A stretch of DNA of 64,000 bases. Origin: an uncultured Acidimicrobiales bacterium (GTDB taxonomy: Bacteria > Actinomycetota > Acidimicrobiia > Acidimicrobiales > Bin134). The stretch is from NCBI GenBank assembly GCA_951813325.1, contig OX638350.1, positions 979,029-1,043,028 of the forward strand. Direction: 5' to 3'. The notes below the pieces were generated by a model. The model did not search any database, was not told the origin of the DNA, and was given only the letters and a program-made list of their open reading frames with translations. The position numbers and the translations under genes are program-made. This document shows positions 55,716-63,553 of this stretch, piece after piece. How positions within the stretch are numbered: position 1 is the stretch's first letter; each line of letters begins with the position of its first letter.

Positions 55716-56225
55716 GTGGCAGTAAGACTCCGGCTTATGCGGATGGGCAAGAAGAAGCAGCCCACTTACCGCGTAGTGGCAGCCGATTCCCGCAAAGCCC
55801 GCAATGGGCGATTCATCGAAATCGTGGGCACCTACAACCCCCGCCGGGAGCCGTCTCTGATAGAGATCGACAATGAGCGGGCGTTGCACTGGCTCCGCCA
55901 CGGCGCCCAGCCGAGCGAGCGAGTCCAGAAGCTGCTGGTTGTCTCGGGGGCATGGGAAGAGTTCACCGGCGAAGCTGGGCCAGCACGGAAATCTGATCAG
56001 GTGCCCGCGATGGTGACCAAAGCCGCATCTGCTGAGGCCGCCGACGCTGCTCTCCCAGAAGAATCGGCAAAGGCTGAAGAGGATTCCGAGGCCGAATCGG
56101 CAAAGGCTGAAGAGGATTCCGAGGCCGAATCGGCAAAGGCTGAAGAGGATTCCGAGGCCGAATCGGCAAAGGCTGAAGAGAGTACAGGACAGGACGCCGA
56201 GAAAGCTGAGGACGAGGAATCGTGA
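55716..56225 (+). CDS. rpsP: 30S ribosomal protein S16 with repetitive acidic tail
   Basis: The first 85 residues are a normal S16: VRLRLMRMGKKKQPTYRVVA, then RNGRFIEIVGTYNPRREPSL (written here from the family-typical region; the gene reads ARNGRFIEIVGTYNPR). The tail of about 75 residues is Ala/Glu/Ser-rich and contains three copies of the 11-residue ESAKAEEDSEA, encoded by a perfect 33-bp tandem repeat. At 169 residues the protein is about twice the length of E. coli S16; extended S16 tails occur in actinomycetes. Start is GTG at 55716. Stop overlaps khpA (GTGA). Confidence 0.93.
   Translation: MAVRLRLMRMGKKKQPTYRVVAADSRKARNGRFIEIVGTYNPRREPSLIEIDNERALHWLRHGAQPSERVQKLLVVSGAWEEFTGEAGPARKSDQVPAMVTKAASAEAADAALPEESAKAEEDSEAESAKAEEDSEAESAKAEEDSEAESAKAEESTGQDAEKAEDEES
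56061..56180 (+). repeat. 33-bp perfect tandem repeat in rpsP tail
   Basis: Three identical units (56061-56093, 56094-56126, 56127-56159), each beginning GAATCGGCAAAGGCTGAAGA, are followed by a 21-bp partial unit at 56160-56180. The frame is kept, so copy-number change would lengthen or shorten the acidic tail of S16 by 11 residues. Confidence 0.95.
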
Positions 56226-56548
56226 GCGACACCGACTTTGGAGTCGAAGACGACGACTACCGCAACGACGAGGATTTCGACGAAGGCGGCGACATCAACA
56301 CCATCGAGGTTCCAACGGCGAGAAGCGTTCTGGAATACCTGGTCAAGTCGGTGGTGGAAAGCCCCGACGATGTTGATGTCGAGGTAGTTGACCGGCGGGG
56401 CACAGTCACCTTGGAGGTCACGGTAGCCGAGGGAGACATGGGCCGGGTCATCGGTCGCCGGGGACGGGTCGCCAACTCCATCCGCACGATCGTGCGGGCT
56501 GCGGCCAGCAAAGATGACAGTTCCATCGACATCGAGTTCGTCGACTGA
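56222..56548 (+). CDS. khpA: KH-domain RNA-binding protein KhpA
   Basis: A 108-residue small RNA-binding protein. An acidic N-terminal 30 residues precede a single KH domain with LEYLVKSVVESPDDVDVEVV and the GxxG loop RVIGRRGRVANSIRTIVRAA near residue 75. KhpA homologues bind rRNA and small RNAs. It is always found between rpsP and rimM. Start is GTG at 56222, coupled to rpsP by GTGA. Confidence 0.93.
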   Translation: MSDTDFGVEDDDYRNDEDFDEGGDINTIEVPTARSVLEYLVKSVVESPDDVDVEVVDRRGTVTLEVTVAEGDMGRVIGRRGRVANSIRTIVRAAASKDDSSIDIEFVD

Positions 56549-57026
56549 TCAATCAAGCGCACCCCTTCTGCTAGAGGTCGGTCGCATCGACCGGGCTCAT
56601 GGGGTCCGGGGGGAGGTAGTGGTCACGCTGTGGACCAACCGAGCCGAGCGGCTAGAGGCCGGGGCGATGCTCTTCGCCGATCTCGGTGTGCTCACCCTGG
56701 TTGCGGCTAGGCCCTTTCAACAGCGATGGATTGTGCAATTCGCGGAGATCAGCGGACGAAGCGCAGCTGAGTCCCTGCGAGGCCAGGCGCTGAGGGCTGA
56801 GCCGATCGCCGATCCCGACGAGCTCTGGATCCACGAGCTGATCGGAATGAGGGTGTGCGAAGTCGACGGCACAACGCGAGGCCGGGTCCAGTCGGTGCAG
56901 GCAAACCCCGCCAGCGACTTGCTGGTGTTGGAATCGGGAACTTTGGTGCCGCTCACTTTCTTGGTGGAGCAATCGGGAGATCGACTGGTTGTGGATGTAC
57001 CGTCCGGCCTTTTCGACGAAGCATGA
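56514..57026 (+). CDS. rimM: Ribosome maturation factor RimM
   Basis: Assists maturation of the 30S head, binding S19. The 170-residue protein has the family opening LEVGRIDRAHGVRGEVVVTL near residue 20, then the RimM beta-barrel, and the PRC-barrel half DELWIHELIGMRVCEVDGTT near 102. The start used is ATG at 56514, which lies inside khpA and overlaps it by 35 bp. There is no other ATG, GTG or TTG before the conserved LEVGRI, so the overlap seems real. The stop overlaps trmD by 4 bp (ATGA). Confidence 0.92.
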   Translation: MTVPSTSSSSTDQSSAPLLLEVGRIDRAHGVRGEVVVTLWTNRAERLEAGAMLFADLGVLTLVAARPFQQRWIVQFAEISGRSAAESLRGQALRAEPIADPDELWIHELIGMRVCEVDGTTRGRVQSVQANPASDLLVLESGTLVPLTFLVEQSGDRLVVDVPSGLFDEA

Positions 57027-57745
57027 GAGTCGATGTGTTCACCATCTTCCCGTCGATGTTCGAGAGGTTCTTGGGCTATGGGGTGATTGGGAGGGCGGTG
57101 GAGCAGGGCCTGATTGAGGTGCGTGCTCACGACCTCAGGGCGGGCGCGGGCGATCCGCACCGTTCGGTCGACGATGCCCCATTTGGGGGCGGTGCGGGAA
57201 TGGTCATGATGCCGGAGCCCCTGTTCAAATCGGTAGAGCAGGCCAAACCACCTCGACCCTTGTTCCTTCTGGGGCCTGCTGGACGACGGTTTGACCAGGC
57301 CGTCGCGCAGCAGCTGGTCTCCGGCGGTGATTTCTCGCTGCTTTGTGGACGCTATGAAGGGGTGGATCAGCGAGTTCGGGACCATCTCGTAGACGGCGAG
57401 CTGTCGTTGGGAGATCTTGTCTTGGCCGGCGGTGAAATCGGCGCGATGGCAATCATCGAAGTGGTGGGCCGGCTGATCCCCGGGGTGTTGGGCAACGAGC
57501 TTTCCGCCGCCGATGAGTCGTTCAGCGATGGCCTCTTGGAGTATCCCCACTACACCCGGCCCGCCGATTTCCGGGGTTGGTCGGTGCCGGAAGTATTGCG
57601 GTCGGGAGATCACGGTCGGGTGGACCGCTGGCGGAGAGCCCAATCGTTGGCCCGGACGAGAGCCGTGCGGCCCGACCTCATTGACGCCCGGGGCGGCTTG
57701 ACCGATGCAGAGCACGAGCTCCTAGAAGAGTTCGGCCTTGCTTGA
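57023..57745 (+). CDS. trmD: tRNA (guanine-37-N1)-methyltransferase
   Basis: Methylates G37 of tRNAs with a G36, preventing frameshifting. The 240-residue SPOUT protein has [20 protein letters not shown] at the start, [18 protein letters not shown] near 51, the SAM-knot region [13 protein letters not shown] near 108, and [20 protein letters not shown] near 127. Start is ATG at 57023, coupled to rimM through ATGA. Confidence 0.95.
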   Translation: MRVDVFTIFPSMFERFLGYGVIGRAVEQGLIEVRAHDLRAGAGDPHRSVDDAPFGGGAGMVMMPEPLFKSVEQAKPPRPLFLLGPAGRRFDQAVAQQLVSGGDFSLLCGRYEGVDQRVRDHLVDGELSLGDLVLAGGEIGAMAIIEVVGRLIPGVLGNELSAADESFSDGLLEYPHYTRPADFRGWSVPEVLRSGDHGRVDRWRRAQSLARTRAVRPDLIDARGGLTDAEHELLEEFGLA

Positions 57746-57816
57746 TCTGGGCAGGTATGATTTCCCCCGCGCCCCAATGCCAGAGTTGGGCGGTCTGTAC
57801 TCACAAGAAGCGTGCT

Positions 57817-58161
57817 ATGAATCCCACCGACATCGTTGATCGCGATACCAGACGCTCCGACATTCCTGAATTCTCGCCCGGCGACGCGGTCAAAGTGCAT
57901 GTCCGCGTTGTGGAGGGCAGCCGCGAGCGGGTTCAGGTATTCGAGGGCGTGGTCATCCGCCGACGGGGCAGCGGAATCCGGGAGACCTTCACCGCTCGAA
58001 AAGTGAGCTTCGGGGTAGGAGTGGAGCGTACCTTTCCGGTTCATTCTCCCATCATCGCCAAGATCGAAGTCGGTGCCCGCGGCGATGTGCGCCGCGCCAA
58101 GCTCTACTACCTGCGCGACCGCATCGGCCGGGCCGCCCGCGTCAAAGAGAAGCGCTTTTAA
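57817..58161 (+). CDS. rplS: 50S ribosomal protein L19
   Basis: A 114-residue protein of the large subunit near the interface. Family marks are [40 protein letters not shown], and the end [20 protein letters not shown]. Start is ATG at 57817; the longer open frame to 57742 overlaps trmD and lacks family similarity. It follows trmD by 71 bp, the standard order. Confidence 0.96.
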   Translation: MNPTDIVDRDTRRSDIPEFSPGDAVKVHVRVVEGSRERVQVFEGVVIRRRGSGIRETFTARKVSFGVGVERTFPVHSPIIAKIEVGARGDVRRAKLYYLRDRIGRAARVKEKRF

Positions 58162-58203
58162 TCCGCTAGTCCAATTGTCACACCTGCTTCCTAGCGTGGG
58201 GGC

Positions 58204-58548
58204 ATGGTATACAAGCAGGCGTTGGGGCGTTGGGGCGAGGACCGTGTGGCGCGGTGGTATCGCCGCCGAGGGTTTGAGATTATCGAACGCAATTGGCGTT
58301 GCAGCCGCGGCGAGTTGGATGTGATCGTGCAGCGGGGACCGGTCGTCGTGGTGTGCGAGGTCAAGACCCGCTCCTCGCTGGCCTTCGGGCTGCCCGCAGA
58401 GGCAGTGGGTCCAGAAAAGCAGCGGCGAATCCGCTGCCTCGCCGCCCAATGGCTGTCTGAGCAGCAGGGCAGGGGGCCAGTGCAGGTTCGGTTCGATGTG
58501 GCCGAGGTGGTGGGCCGGGAGATCCGGGTAATCGAGTCGGCGTTCTAG
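58204..58548 (+). CDS. yraN: YraN family protein (UPF0102, predicted endonuclease fold)
   Basis: A 114-residue protein with the restriction-endonuclease-like core of UPF0102: LGRWGEDRVARWYRRRGFEI at residues 7-26, the conserved NWRCSRGELDVIVQRG, then VVVCEVKTRSS with the E-x-K of the predicted active site. The function is not established. Start is ATG at 58204. lepB and rnhB, which lie before yraN in M. tuberculosis, are absent here. comM, dprA and xerC follow after the cytochrome gene. Confidence 0.92.
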   Translation: MVYKQALGRWGEDRVARWYRRRGFEIIERNWRCSRGELDVIVQRGPVVVVCEVKTRSSLAFGLPAEAVGPEKQRRIRCLAAQWLSEQQGRGPVQVRFDVAEVVGREIRVIESAF

Positions 58549-58564
58549 AGCCCCGTAGGCGGTG

Positions 58565-58702
58565 TCAACCCAGCACTGCCCACAGAATCAGCCCGACACA
58601 GAGCAGAAGGCCCATGGTCACATACCAGTAGTCGAACCGGGTGCGCCGCTGTTTTCGTGTGGGATCGAATCCGATACGCCAGTATCGTCCCCCCCGTGGC
58701 TG
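58565..58702 (-). CDS. Possible small membrane protein with no clear start codon
   Basis: Read on the minus strand, an open frame ends at TGA 58565-58567 and encodes RYWRIGFDPTRKQRRTRFDY followed by WYVTMGLLLCVGLILWAVLG. That is a basic N-terminus plus one transmembrane helix, a plausible small membrane protein. The frame opens after a stop at 58703-58705 and has no ATG, GTG or TTG before the basic part. Either the start is unusual, a one-base change in the run of C at 58689-58695 broke it, or it is a remnant. It overlaps the start of the cytochrome gene. Confidence 0.35.
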   Translation of the reverse strand, partial: QPRGGRYWRIGFDPTRKQRRTRFDYWYVTMGLLLCVGLILWAVLG

Positions 58703-59067
58703 TCAGGGAAGCCGTTATTGCTTTGCGGCCGGTTGTCTTGGCCCTGTGCCTGGCGGTGGCCGCCGGTTGTGGGTCGGGTTCTTCTCCTGAAGTGGGGGAT
58801 GGTCCCGACGGGACTCCTGAACCCGTGCTCGTTGCCGGTCGGGCGGTGTTCATCGACCGGTGTGCGTCTTGCCACGACGACGATGGCAGTGGGACTGGCA
58901 ATGGCCCGCGGTTGAATCGGGGCCGGTTGGCGCAGGCGTACCCAGATCCCGATGATGCCACAGCAATCGTGTTGATGGGGCGAAACCGTATGCCGGCCTT
59001 TGGCGGGCAGTTGACCGGCGGCGAGATCGACGCGGTGCTCCGCTACATAGGCGAGATTCTCCAGTAG
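58696..59067 (+). CDS. Mono-heme cytochrome c lipoprotein
   Basis: A 123-residue exported protein. The signal peptide and lipobox (LRPVVLALCLAVAAGC near residues 9-24) predict lipid anchoring outside the membrane. The heme site is CASCHDDDGSG near 56, and the distal Met is in GRNRMPAFGG near 99, giving a class I cytochrome c. The partner enzymes are not nearby. Start is GTG at 58696; an upstream in-frame GTG at 58657 would add a non-hydrophobic stretch. Its place between yraN and comM is unusual. Confidence 0.87.
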   Translation: MAVREAVIALRPVVLALCLAVAAGCGSGSSPEVGDGPDGTPEPVLVAGRAVFIDRCASCHDDDGSGTGNGPRLNRGRLAQAYPDPDDATAIVLMGRNRMPAFGGQLTGGEIDAVLRYIGEILQ

Positions 59068-59178
59068 CCGTCCCTGGGTATTTGTCGCAGGCCGTCGGTA
59101 GGGTTTGCGGAACGCTTGTGGCCAGCGGATCGGGTCACCCTCCAGGCACGAGGAATCTTCCTCGAGAAGGCACCGACC

Positions 59179-60714
59179 GTGCTCGCCACCATTCCTGCCT
59201 CTGTCCTCGCCGGTATCACCGGCCATCCAGTTTCCGTGGAGGTCCACGTCTCTTGTGGATTGCCCACGTTCACGGTGGTGGGCCTGCCCGATGCCGCATG
59301 CCGGGAAGCTCGTGACCGGGTTCGCGCCGCCCTGATCTCCAGTGGCGTCACGTGGCCAGCCGGGCGCATCACCGTCAACCTGGCACCCTCGGGGATTCGC
59401 AAAGAAGGTCCAGGGCTCGACCTGGCCATTGCCATGGGGGTGCTCGTTGCCGACGATCAGCTGCCTGCTGAGGCATTGGCCGACATGGCCTTCTTGGCCG
59501 AACTGGGACTCGACGGCCGGCTCCGAGCTGTGCCCGGTGTTCTGCCCCAGGTGCGCTGTATGGAAACGGACGCAATTGTGGTGGCTCCCGAGAGCGCAGC
59601 AGAAGCTGCTCTCGCCAATGGACCGATGGTCCGGGCGCCGTCCACGCTCCAGGAGCTCGTTTCCGTTCTCCGAGGCGAGGATGTCTGGCCCGACCCGCCT
59701 GTGCCGGGGCCGGCGAATCCGCTGGAGGAGGCGGCCGACCTGGCGGACGTAAGAGGCCAGCACATGGCTCGCTTGGGGCTGGAAGTGGCCGCGGCCGGCG
59801 GACATCACCTGCTGATGATCGGCCCTCCGGGTGCGGGCAAAACCATGTTGGCTCGCCGACTTCCCGGACTTCTGCCCCCCCTAGATGAGGCCACCGCCAT
59901 TGAGGCCACCATGGTGCACTCTGGCGTCGGCTTGGATCTGCCCTCTTCAGGGTTGATTCGCCGAGCCCCATGGCAAGCCCCCCACCACTCGGCTTCGATG
60001 ATCGCTTTGGTGGGCGGCGGGAGCCAGGCCTTGCGTCCGGGGGCGATCAGCTGTGCCCATGGCGGCGTGCTGTTCTTGGATGAGATGGGGGAGTTCGCGC
60101 CCCAAGCCTTGGAGGCGCTGCGCCAGCCTCTCGAAGAAGGGGTGATCAGAGTCAATCGAGCCACGGCGGCGGCCTCGTTTCCTGCCCGTTTTCTGCTGGT
60201 GGGGGCCATGAATCCGTGCCCGTGCGGGGAGCTTGGTCAGCCCGGCATGTGCCGGTGCACCCCGTTGGCCCGCTTGCGCTACGCCCGGCGGCTGAGCGGC
60301 CCGCTGTTGGACCGGTTCGACCTGAGGATCCACGTGGGCCGGCCGGAGGTCAGCGACCTGTTCGACGCTCCGCCGGGGGAATCCTCCACCGAGGTCAGAG
60401 AAAGGGTGGACCGGGCGCGTGCAGTGGCCCGCGACCGCGGGGTGGTCTCCAACAGCCAGTTGCCGGACGATGCATTGGATCATCTGGCCCCGCTTGATCC
60501 CGAAGCCAAGAGCCTGTTCAGCCACGCCATCGCCGAGGGCCGTCTCACCGCGCGAGGGTTTCAGCGAGTTCGACGGGTCGCTCTCACTCTGGCCGACCTG
60601 GCCGGGAAGGGGCCCCCGCTGACCGGTGGGATCGTCGCTCAGGCGCTGTTTATGCGGACCGAGCCGGTTACCGTGGCCCACGATCCCTGGAGTCTGGCCA
60701 ATGTCCGCCCGTAG
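59179..60714 (+). CDS. comM: ComM/YifB-family AAA helicase (Mg-chelatase-like)
   Basis: A 511-residue hexameric ATPase related to ComM, which helps branch migration during natural transformation. It has the N-terminal Lon-like domain (SCGLPTFTVVGLPDAACREA near residue 35), Walker A IGPPGAGKTMLARRL near 214, Walker B GGVLFLDEMGEF near 294, and AMNPCPCGELGQPGMCRCTP near 350. Start is GTG at 59179. The 3' end overlaps dprA by 14 bp. Confidence 0.92.
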   Translation: MLATIPASVLAGITGHPVSVEVHVSCGLPTFTVVGLPDAACREARDRVRAALISSGVTWPAGRITVNLAPSGIRKEGPGLDLAIAMGVLVADDQLPAEALADMAFLAELGLDGRLRAVPGVLPQVRCMETDAIVVAPESAAEAALANGPMVRAPSTLQELVSVLRGEDVWPDPPVPGPANPLEEAADLADVRGQHMARLGLEVAAAGGHHLLMIGPPGAGKTMLARRLPGLLPPLDEATAIEATMVHSGVGLDLPSSGLIRRAPWQAPHHSASMIALVGGGSQALRPGAISCAHGGVLFLDEMGEFAPQALEALRQPLEEGVIRVNRATAAASFPARFLLVGAMNPCPCGELGQPGMCRCTPLARLRYARRLSGPLLDRFDLRIHVGRPEVSDLFDAPPGESSTEVRERVDRARAVARDRGVVSNSQLPDDALDHLAPLDPEAKSLFSHAIAEGRLTARGFQRVRRVALTLADLAGKGPPLTGGIVAQALFMRTEPVTVAHDPWSLANVRP

Positions 60715-61897
60715 GCTCGTTTCGGCGAGGATCCATGGCGAAGACCCAGGAGAGCTGCCGGTGGAGGCTTGGCTCGTGGCGCTGGCTTCGCTGCCCGCAG
60801 TGGGGCCGGCCCGATTGCGGGCGATGCTCGCCATCGACAGGCCTTCTGAACTGTGGACCAGTCTGCAAGGCCCGCCATCTCCTGAGATTGCCAAGGTGGC
60901 CGGCAAAAGGGAACTGTACGAGCAGTGGCATCGCACCGCGGCTGACCTTGATGTGGCGCGTTTGTGGACTCGGCACCGGGAGTACGGCGTTGGGGTGGCC
61001 GCTCTTGGCACTCCCGGGTATCCGCCTGTGCTGTGTGACGACTTGGATCCGCCCGCGGTGGTGTTCCACAAGGGAGATCCCCAGGTGGTTCACGGTCCCC
61101 GGGTGGCCATTGTCGGCACCCGTCGATGCACCCGCTACGGCAGCGATGTGGCGTTCGAACTAGGCCGGGATTTGGCCTTGGCCGGTGTGGGCGTCGTCTC
61201 GGGTCTCGCCCTGGGCATCGACGCTGCTGCCCATGCCGGGGCCCTGGATGCGAATGCGGCGCCTCCCGTCGCGGTGGTGGGCAACGGTATGGACAGGGTG
61301 TATCCCGAGCGCAATCGAGCCCTCTGGCGGGCGGTGGCTGATCTGGGAGTGCTGTTGGGAGAAGCTCCTCTGGGAGCGCCCCCCGAGCGATGGCGATTTC
61401 CGGCTCGAAATCGCATCATCGCGGCCCTCGCCGACGTGGTCGTGGTGGTGGAGTCCCATGCCTCGGGAGGGGCCATGCACACGGTGGTCGAGGCCGCTGC
61501 TCGAAATCGTGCCGTGCTGGCCGTTCCCGGGCCGGTGCGCAGCTCCGCATCGGATGGATGTCACCAGCTGCTGGCCGATGGCTGCGCACCTTGTCGAGAT
61601 GGCGATGATGTGCTGCTGGCGCTGGGCATGTCCGGTGCCGAAACAGCCCCGGTGGACTCCCGTCCAGATCCTGGCACGGTAGGCCAACGGGTGCTGGAGG
61701 CGCTGGGATGGCAGCCCGCTGATGCCGAGCAGATCAAAAGCCGAACAGGTCTGACCATGGTCCAGGTGGCCGGAGCAGTGGAAGAGCTTCGGGTTGCCGG
61801 CTGGGTGGCAGTGTCGGGGCGCTGGATCGAGCGGGTGGGCGTTCCCCGGCGAACTGGCTCAGACCAAGGTCCGTTGAACGGTAGTGTTAAGGGTTGA
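60701..61897 (+). CDS. dprA: DNA processing protein DprA
   Basis: Binds incoming single-stranded DNA and loads RecA during transformation. The 398-residue protein has an N-terminal SAM-like part, then the Rossmann-type DprA domain with VAIVGTRRCTRYGSDVAFEL near residue 130, VVSGLALGIDAAAHAGAL near 165, and RFPARNRIIAALADVVVVVE near 230. A C-terminal winged-helix region lies at about 320-380. Start is ATG at 60701, inside comM. Its stop overlaps the xerC start region (TTGATG). Confidence 0.94.
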   Translation: MSARRLVSARIHGEDPGELPVEAWLVALASLPAVGPARLRAMLAIDRPSELWTSLQGPPSPEIAKVAGKRELYEQWHRTAADLDVARLWTRHREYGVGVAALGTPGYPPVLCDDLDPPAVVFHKGDPQVVHGPRVAIVGTRRCTRYGSDVAFELGRDLALAGVGVVSGLALGIDAAAHAGALDANAAPPVAVVGNGMDRVYPERNRALWRAVADLGVLLGEAPLGAPPERWRFPARNRIIAALADVVVVVESHASGGAMHTVVEAAARNRAVLAVPGPVRSSASDGCHQLLADGCAPCRDGDDVLLALGMSGAETAPVDSRPDPGTVGQRVLEALGWQPADAEQIKSRTGLTMVQVAGAVEELRVAGWVAVSGRWIERVGVPRRTGSDQGPLNGSVKG

Positions 61898-62805
61898 TGG
61901 GGTGGGATCTGGACGTGTTTGCCGCGTCGACAGCTTCAGTCGCCGAGGACACTGCGGCGATGTACTGCCGGGAAGTGGTGGCGTTCACCGATTGGCTTGA
62001 GAAGACCCGAACCGGCGTCACCGCCGTTGATGCCCAGGACATAGATCCTGAAGACGTGGACCTCCGTATGATCCGCAGGTATCTGGCCTTTCTGAGCACG
62101 GAGGGGTATGCCCGCAAAACGGTGGCTCGCAAAGCGTCTTCGCTGCGTCGCTATTTCCGCTGGGCAAAGCGCACCGGCCGGGTGAATGCAGATCCCACTG
62201 TCGGCGCGATGACGCCGACCCCAGGGCGTCACCTGCCGAGGGTGCTGCGCTCAGAGGAGTTGAGAACCTTGCTGGACAAGCCGCGAGCGACAGTGGCCGA
62301 CGACAGCCGCGCGCGTCGCCAACGCGACCTAGCGGTGTTGGAATTGCTTTACGGCAGCGGGCTTCGGGTCAGTGAGGTGTGCGCCCTCCGGTTGGGTGAC
62401 ATCGATTGGGAGCGCAGGCAGATCACCGTGAATGGCAAGGGCTCCAAGCAGCGAGTCGTGCCGCTTAGCGAGCCGGCCACTGCCGCCCTAGAGGAGTGGC
62501 TGCAAGAGGGCCGGTTGGAGATGGCTGATGAGCTCTCAGCCGGCGATGCCGTGTTCGTGAACCTGCACGGCCGGCCGCTGAACACCCAGGCGGTGCGCCG
62601 GCTGGTGGATCGTCGAGCGGAGACGCAGACCAATCCCCACGCGCTACGCCATACGTTCGCCACTCACCTGCTCGATGGCGGAGCCGACCTCAGGCAGGTG
62701 CAGGAGCTATTGGGTCACGCCGACTTGGGGTCCACGCAGATCTACACCCACGTCAGCCGCGACCGGCTCCGCAAAGTGATTGAGGACAGCCATCCCCGTG
62801 CTTAA
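61897..62805 (+). CDS. xerC: Tyrosine recombinase XerC
   Basis: Partner of XerD in dif-site recombination. The protein, about 302 residues, has the core-binding domain (residues 10-95) and the catalytic set: Arg in YGSGLRVSEVCALRLGD, Lys near GKGSKQRVVPL, HxxR in HALRHTFATHLLDGGAD, His in ELLGHADLGSTQ and Tyr in QIYTHVSRDRL. Start is ATG at 61897, sharing one base with the dprA stop; TTG at 61894 gives one more residue. The window thus holds both chromosomal Xer recombinases. Confidence 0.93.
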   Translation: MGWDLDVFAASTASVAEDTAAMYCREVVAFTDWLEKTRTGVTAVDAQDIDPEDVDLRMIRRYLAFLSTEGYARKTVARKASSLRRYFRWAKRTGRVNADPTVGAMTPTPGRHLPRVLRSEELRTLLDKPRATVADDSRARRQRDLAVLELLYGSGLRVSEVCALRLGDIDWERRQITVNGKGSKQRVVPLSEPATAALEEWLQEGRLEMADELSAGDAVFVNLHGRPLNTQAVRRLVDRRAETQTNPHALRHTFATHLLDGGADLRQVQELLGHADLGSTQIYTHVSRDRLRKVIEDSHPRA

Positions 62806-62869
62806 GCAGGACTGGTGCCCGTTAGGCTGAGACTGCTTCCCCCTCTGCTCAGAAATCCGAGGGAATCCG

Positions 62870-63418
62870 ATGGTGCGGGGATTGGAGGTCGCTGCGGCAG
62901 GCGTGTTGCTGGCGGGGGTGGCCCTGATGGCCGGCCATCCGACAAATTCGAATTCCCAGTCAAACGCTCGATTCCAATGGGAGGATGCCGCCCGGCAAAA
63001 CGAGCTGTACCTGCCTCCGGTGGATGCCGAGGTGGTGGACGTCTTCCGTCTCCCGAAACATGTCGGGGCCCCCGGCAATCGTGGTTGGGAATATGACTCT
63101 GAGCCCGGACAACCGGTGTGGGCTTCGGCAGAGGGTGAAGTGGTGTTCGCTGGATCAGTGGCCCACAACCGGTTCGTTACCGTGCTGCACCGCGACGGGC
63201 TGCGCACCGCATACGGCTATCTGGGCTGGATTGCGGTAGTCGAGGGCGACCGGGTAGCGCCTGGGCAATTGCTGGGCACCACCTCAGAGCGCTTCTTTTT
63301 CAGCGTTCGGGCAGGAGACGACTATCTCGACCCGGCATCGGTCTTGACCGCAGGACGTGTCCGGCTGGTGCCCCATCGAGAACCCGACGGCCTCAGTCGG
63401 CTTCCTGCTTATGGTTAA
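62870..63418 (+). CDS. Degenerate M23 (LytM-like) domain protein
   Basis: A 182-residue exported or membrane-anchored protein with a hydrophobic segment at about residues 5-22. Residues 60-165 resemble the LytM/M23 peptidase fold (GQPVWASAEGEVVFAG, VTVLHRDGLRTAYGYL, VVEGDRVAPGQLLG). The catalytic residues are gone: the HxGxD position reads NRGWE, the usual YxHL is YGYL, and HLHFEV is replaced by FFFSV. It is likely a regulator or binding module rather than a peptidase. A homologue (Rv2891) sits next to rpsB in M. tuberculosis. Start is ATG at 62870. Confidence 0.8.
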   Translation: MVRGLEVAAAGVLLAGVALMAGHPTNSNSQSNARFQWEDAARQNELYLPPVDAEVVDVFRLPKHVGAPGNRGWEYDSEPGQPVWASAEGEVVFAGSVAHNRFVTVLHRDGLRTAYGYLGWIAVVEGDRVAPGQLLGTTSERFFFSVRAGDDYLDPASVLTAGRVRLVPHREPDGLSRLPAYG

Positions 63419-63553
63419 CGCGACTCACCGGCTATTGTGTACCCCGGTCTGGAAGCAGTTTTGGGCCGACGACAATTACCGCTCGGGGCATCCCACGGTC
63501 GCCATTTGGTGCTGACCCCGGGTTTCGCTGAACCGTTGGGAGAGGAGAAAGCC

